Shown: positions 61,516 through 64,000 of the stretch, in pieces
How the letters are laid out: every line of letters starts with the position of its first letter
Position numbering within the stretch: the first letter of the stretch is position 1
NCBI RefSeq assembly: GCF_042679565.1
Contig: NZ_JBHTMY010000001.1
Location: 1-64,000 of the forward strand
Source of the DNA: Namhaeicola litoreus
Lineage (GTDB): Bacteria; Bacteroidota; Bacteroidia; Flavobacteriales; Flavobacteriaceae
DNA length: 64,000 nucleotides
Direction: 5' to 3'
Program-made: the position numbers and the translations under genes
Notes under the pieces: model-generated
Seen by the model: the letters and a program-made list of their open reading frames with translations, nothing else
Databases searched by the model: none
What the model was told of the DNA's origin: nothing

Positions 61516-62844
61516 ATGGCAGTACAACATCTTAAATTCATTTTTGTAATAGTTTTGAGTATCCTGAGCTTATTCGCTTGCAATTCTAAACAAACCAAAA
61601 AGGAAACTTCTGTGAAAACAAATCATCCATCAAAAGTTGAATTAAAAAAAGTAGGCGAAAAATTTCAAATCTATATAAATAATGAACCTTTTTATATAAA
61701 AGGTGCAGGTATAGAATTTGGTAATATACCAGCTTTGGCAAAACATCATGGGAATTCTTTTAGGACTTGGAGAACAGATAATGGAGAAAGAAGTGCCAAA
61801 GAAGTTTTAGATGAAGCATATGAAAATGGATTGATGGTCACCATGGGAATCGAAGTTGCGAGAGAAAGACATGGATTTGACTACAATGATGAAAAGGCAG
61901 TAAAAGCACAGCTCGAACGGATTAAAAACGAGGTCATGGCATTAAAAGATCATCCTGCTCTTATGATTTGGGGAATTGGTAATGAACTCAACTTGCGGTA
62001 TACCAATCCTAAGGTTTGGGATGCTGTAAACGATATTTCCAAAATGATACATAAAATTGATCCAAATCATTTAACCACCACGAGTCTTGCGGGTATATCT
62101 CAGAATGAAGTGTCACTGATCAAAGAAAGGTGTTCTGATATAGACCTACTTTCAGTTCAAATGTATGGCGAATTATCAAGGCTTCCACAATTAATAAAGG
62201 AGTATGGCTGGAAAGGAGCTTACATGGTGACCGAATGGGGAGCCACCGGACATTGGGAAGTGCCAAAAACGAGTTGGGATGTGCCAATTGAAGAAAACAG
62301 TACTGTAAAGGCAGCGAATTATTTAAAAAGATATGATAGCGGCATTGCATCAGATCCTGAGCAATGTGTTGGTTCTTACGTTTTTCTATGGGGCCAAAAA
62401 CAGGAACGAACACCTACATGGTATGGAATATTTTTAGAGGACGGCAAGGAAACAGAATCAGTTGATGCGATGCATTACATTTGGAATTCAAATTGGCCAT
62501 CCAATCGAACACCAAAAATAGTGTCCTTCCTGTTAGATCAAAAAACTGCATACGATAATGTCATATTAGAAGATGGGAAAAACTATAAAGCAAATATTAC
62601 AATTGAAGATCATGAAAATGACAAAATCAATTATACGTGGGAAATTTTGCCAGAAAGTACTGACCTTGGAGATGGTGGAGATTATGAATCACGTCCCAAA
62701 CCCATCGAAGGTAATTTTATCAGCATGGCTAATGGTCAGTTAGAATTTAAGGCGCCTAAAACAGGAAATTACAGACTATTTGTCTATGCCGATGATGGAA
62801 ATAATCATGCAGCAACAGCAAATATACCTTTTAAAGTCAATTAA
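61516..62844 (+). CDS. Clan GH-A glycoside hydrolase lipoprotein (GH158/GH2-like)
   Basis: A 442-residue lipoprotein (Cys22, LSLFACNSK). Residues about 45-335 form a TIM barrel with acid/base Glu157 (GIGNELNL) and nucleophile Glu240 (MVTEWGATGHW), 83 residues apart. The C-terminal 110 residues (about 335-442) form an Ig-like beta domain. It is often annotated as a GH2 barrel protein, but the GH2 sandwich domains are missing. In this locus an endo-beta-1,3-glucanase of family GH158 is plausible. The 262-base gap that follows (62845-63106) holds only a weak hairpin near 62861-62886. Confidence 0.7.
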   Translation: MAVQHLKFIFVIVLSILSLFACNSKQTKKETSVKTNHPSKVELKKVGEKFQIYINNEPFYIKGAGIEFGNIPALAKHHGNSFRTWRTDNGERSAKEVLDEAYENGLMVTMGIEVARERHGFDYNDEKAVKAQLERIKNEVMALKDHPALMIWGIGNELNLRYTNPKVWDAVNDISKMIHKIDPNHLTTTSLAGISQNEVSLIKERCSDIDLLSVQMYGELSRLPQLIKEYGWKGAYMVTEWGATGHWEVPKTSWDVPIEENSTVKAANYLKRYDSGIASDPEQCVGSYVFLWGQKQERTPTWYGIFLEDGKETESVDAMHYIWNSNWPSNRTPKIVSFLLDQKTAYDNVILEDGKNYKANITIEDHENDKINYTWEILPESTDLGDGGDYESRPKPIEGNFISMANGQLEFKAPKTGNYRLFVYADDGNNHAATANIPFKVN

Positions 62845-63106
62845 AGTTTTTACCTTAAGAAAATACACCCCTCATTTTGTGTGTTTTACAACCCAAAAAT
62901 CATGCCCTCATAATTAAAAACAAATTAGGAATTAGATGGATGTATTTCTTCATTATAAAAAAATTTAATTATATGGCTTTCAAGTAAAATAATCTTCTAA
63001 GTGTTTTATCTAGTATGAGAAAAACGATAAGATTAAAACAATTATAACAAAACTATGGTCATTGAAAAATTCAAAATTTTGATCGCCATTTTTAAGTAAA
63101 ATCAAT

Positions 63107-64000
63107 ATGAAAAGTAAAATTGTATTTGGCATTATCACTTTATTTCTTTCGTTTTTTAGCGTTGGGCAGAACTTGTCTCAGAACAAATCGAGGGATTTAA
63201 TAATTGAAGAGAGAATTGATAGTATTATAGGACTGTTGACATTAGAAGAAAAAGTCGCGATGTGTCACGCCCAATCAAAATTTAGTACGCCGGGTGTACC
63301 CAGATTAGGTATTCCTGAAATTTGGATGTCGGATGGTCCTCATGGTGTAAGAGGAGAAATAAACTGGGATAATTGGGGTTATGCAGGTTGGACAAATGAT
63401 TCCATTACCGCTTTTCCAGCACTGACATGCCTCGCGGCTTCTTTTAATCCGAGTCTCGCGAAAGCATATGGTCAAAGTGTAGGAGAAGAGGCTCGCTATA
63501 GAAAAAAAGATGTTTTACTAGGACCTGGTGTTAATATATACAGAACTCCCCTGAACGGAAGAAATTTTGAATACATGGGTGAAGATCCGTTTTTGGCTTC
63601 TACCTTAGTTGTTCCTTATATCCAAGGGGTGCAAGAAAATGGCGTAGCAGCCTGTTTGAAACATTTTGTACTAAATAACCAGGAAAAATGGCGTGGTCAT
63701 ATCAGTGTTGAGGTAAGCGACCGTGCGCTTTATGAAATCTATTTACCCGCTTTTAAAGCAGCTGTTGAACAGGGAAAAGTGTGGGCAGTAATGGGCGCTT
63801 ATAATAAATTTAGAGGTCAGTATTGTAGCCATCACGAACTGCTCATTAATAAAATTCTAAAAAGCGATTGGAAATTTGATGGAGTTTTAATTACAGATTG
63901 GGGCTCTGCACACAATACAAAGGAGGCGGCACTGTATGGTTTAGATATGGAAATGGGCACAGGAACAGATGGCTTAACGAGCACATTAAAAAATGCCTAT
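63107..64000 (+). CDS. GH3 beta-glucosidase, 5' part only
   Basis: The first 298 codons of a gene that runs off the right edge. The signal peptide (MKSKIVFGIITLFLSFFSVGQ) has no lipobox, so the enzyme is probably periplasmic. The GH3 N-terminal barrel shows LTLEEKVAMCHAQSKF, MSDGPHGVRGE, KHFVLNNQE and the nucleophile Asp in LITDWGSAH. It would release glucose from the non-reducing end of the imported oligosaccharides. The ATG at 63107 is the clear start. The C-terminal domain lies outside the window. Confidence 0.93.
   Translation, partial: MKSKIVFGIITLFLSFFSVGQNLSQNKSRDLIIEERIDSIIGLLTLEEKVAMCHAQSKFSTPGVPRLGIPEIWMSDGPHGVRGEINWDNWGYAGWTNDSITAFPALTCLAASFNPSLAKAYGQSVGEEARYRKKDVLLGPGVNIYRTPLNGRNFEYMGEDPFLASTLVVPYIQGVQENGVAACLKHFVLNNQEKWRGHISVEVSDRALYEIYLPAFKAAVEQGKVWAVMGAYNKFRGQYCSHHELLINKILKSDWKFDGVLITDWGSAHNTKEAALYGLDMEMGTGTDGLTSTLKNAY

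Noticed and set aside
62861..62886. Weak hairpin after the clan GH-A gene (AAATACAC with GTGTGTTT)
   Set aside because: Eight pairs with one G-T and no T-run; not enough to call a terminator.
1..64000. CRISPR arrays, insertion sequences, integrase or prophage genes
   Set aside because: No regularly spaced repeats, transposase-like proteins or phage proteins were seen on either strand.

Overview
The window is AT-rich DNA from a member of the Bacteroidota, almost certainly a flavobacterium (Flavobacteriaceae or a close relative). The evidence is the Bacteroidota-type promoter element TAnnTTTG in front of many genes, the absence of clear Shine-Dalgarno sequences, a SprE/PorW-type gliding and type IX secretion lipoprotein, SusC/SusD pairs, an F-type ATP synthase cluster without atpD and atpC, and many lipoproteins with a short signal peptide ending in Cys. 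The genus cannot be fixed from the sequence alone.

Layout. 1-407 is non-coding and holds two leftward promoters that share a 19-base repeat. 408-3677 is the translation cluster thrS-infC-rpmI-rplT; infC appears to start at an AUC codon. 3732-11305 holds prfA (minus), a haem c lipoprotein, and a minus-strand block in which two paralogous glutamate dehydrogenases flank a large receiver/ATP-grasp protein related to PEP synthase. 11511-17491 carries pheS, a retropepsin-like protease joined to a PurM-like gene, an ABC exporter, and a PadR regulator with a membrane partner and a likely operator. 17579-25785 carries sprE, bactofilin, atpZ, a small membrane protein and atpB-E-F-H-A-G, with a strong hairpin between atpE and atpF.

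25950-31664 looks accessory: a lone lipoprotein, two tandem paralogous lipoproteins (CIVxSxHPFYT family) overlapping a LytS-type histidine kinase and a LytTR response regulator, another lipoprotein, and two tandem paralogous beta-barrel proteins. 31919-38564 holds a sodium/solute symporter, an M14 peptidase, a D-2-hydroxyacid dehydrogenase, a CBS protein and a CvfB-type RNA-binding protein. 38687-47974 is a minus-strand run: a GH94 phosphorylase (cellobiose type), a saccharopine-dehydrogenase-like enzyme, a CIA30 protein, a PAS-only membrane sensor, HemG and a two-subunit molybdenum hydroxylase.

48271-64000 is a polysaccharide utilisation locus. It has a SusR-like membrane regulator (beta-propeller sensor, transmembrane helix, LuxR-type DNA-binding end), SusC, SusD, a surface-binding lipoprotein, GH16, GH30, an MFS sugar transporter, a clan GH-A lipoprotein and a GH3 that runs off the right edge. 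The enzyme set fits laminarin-type beta-1,3/1,6-glucan. Surface lipoprotein enzymes would cut the polymer, SusCD would import oligosaccharides, periplasmic GH3 would release glucose and the MFS protein would take it up. The GH94 enzyme and the SSS symporter nearby could add a cytoplasmic phosphorolytic route. No tRNA, rRNA, CRISPR array, insertion sequence or prophage was seen.
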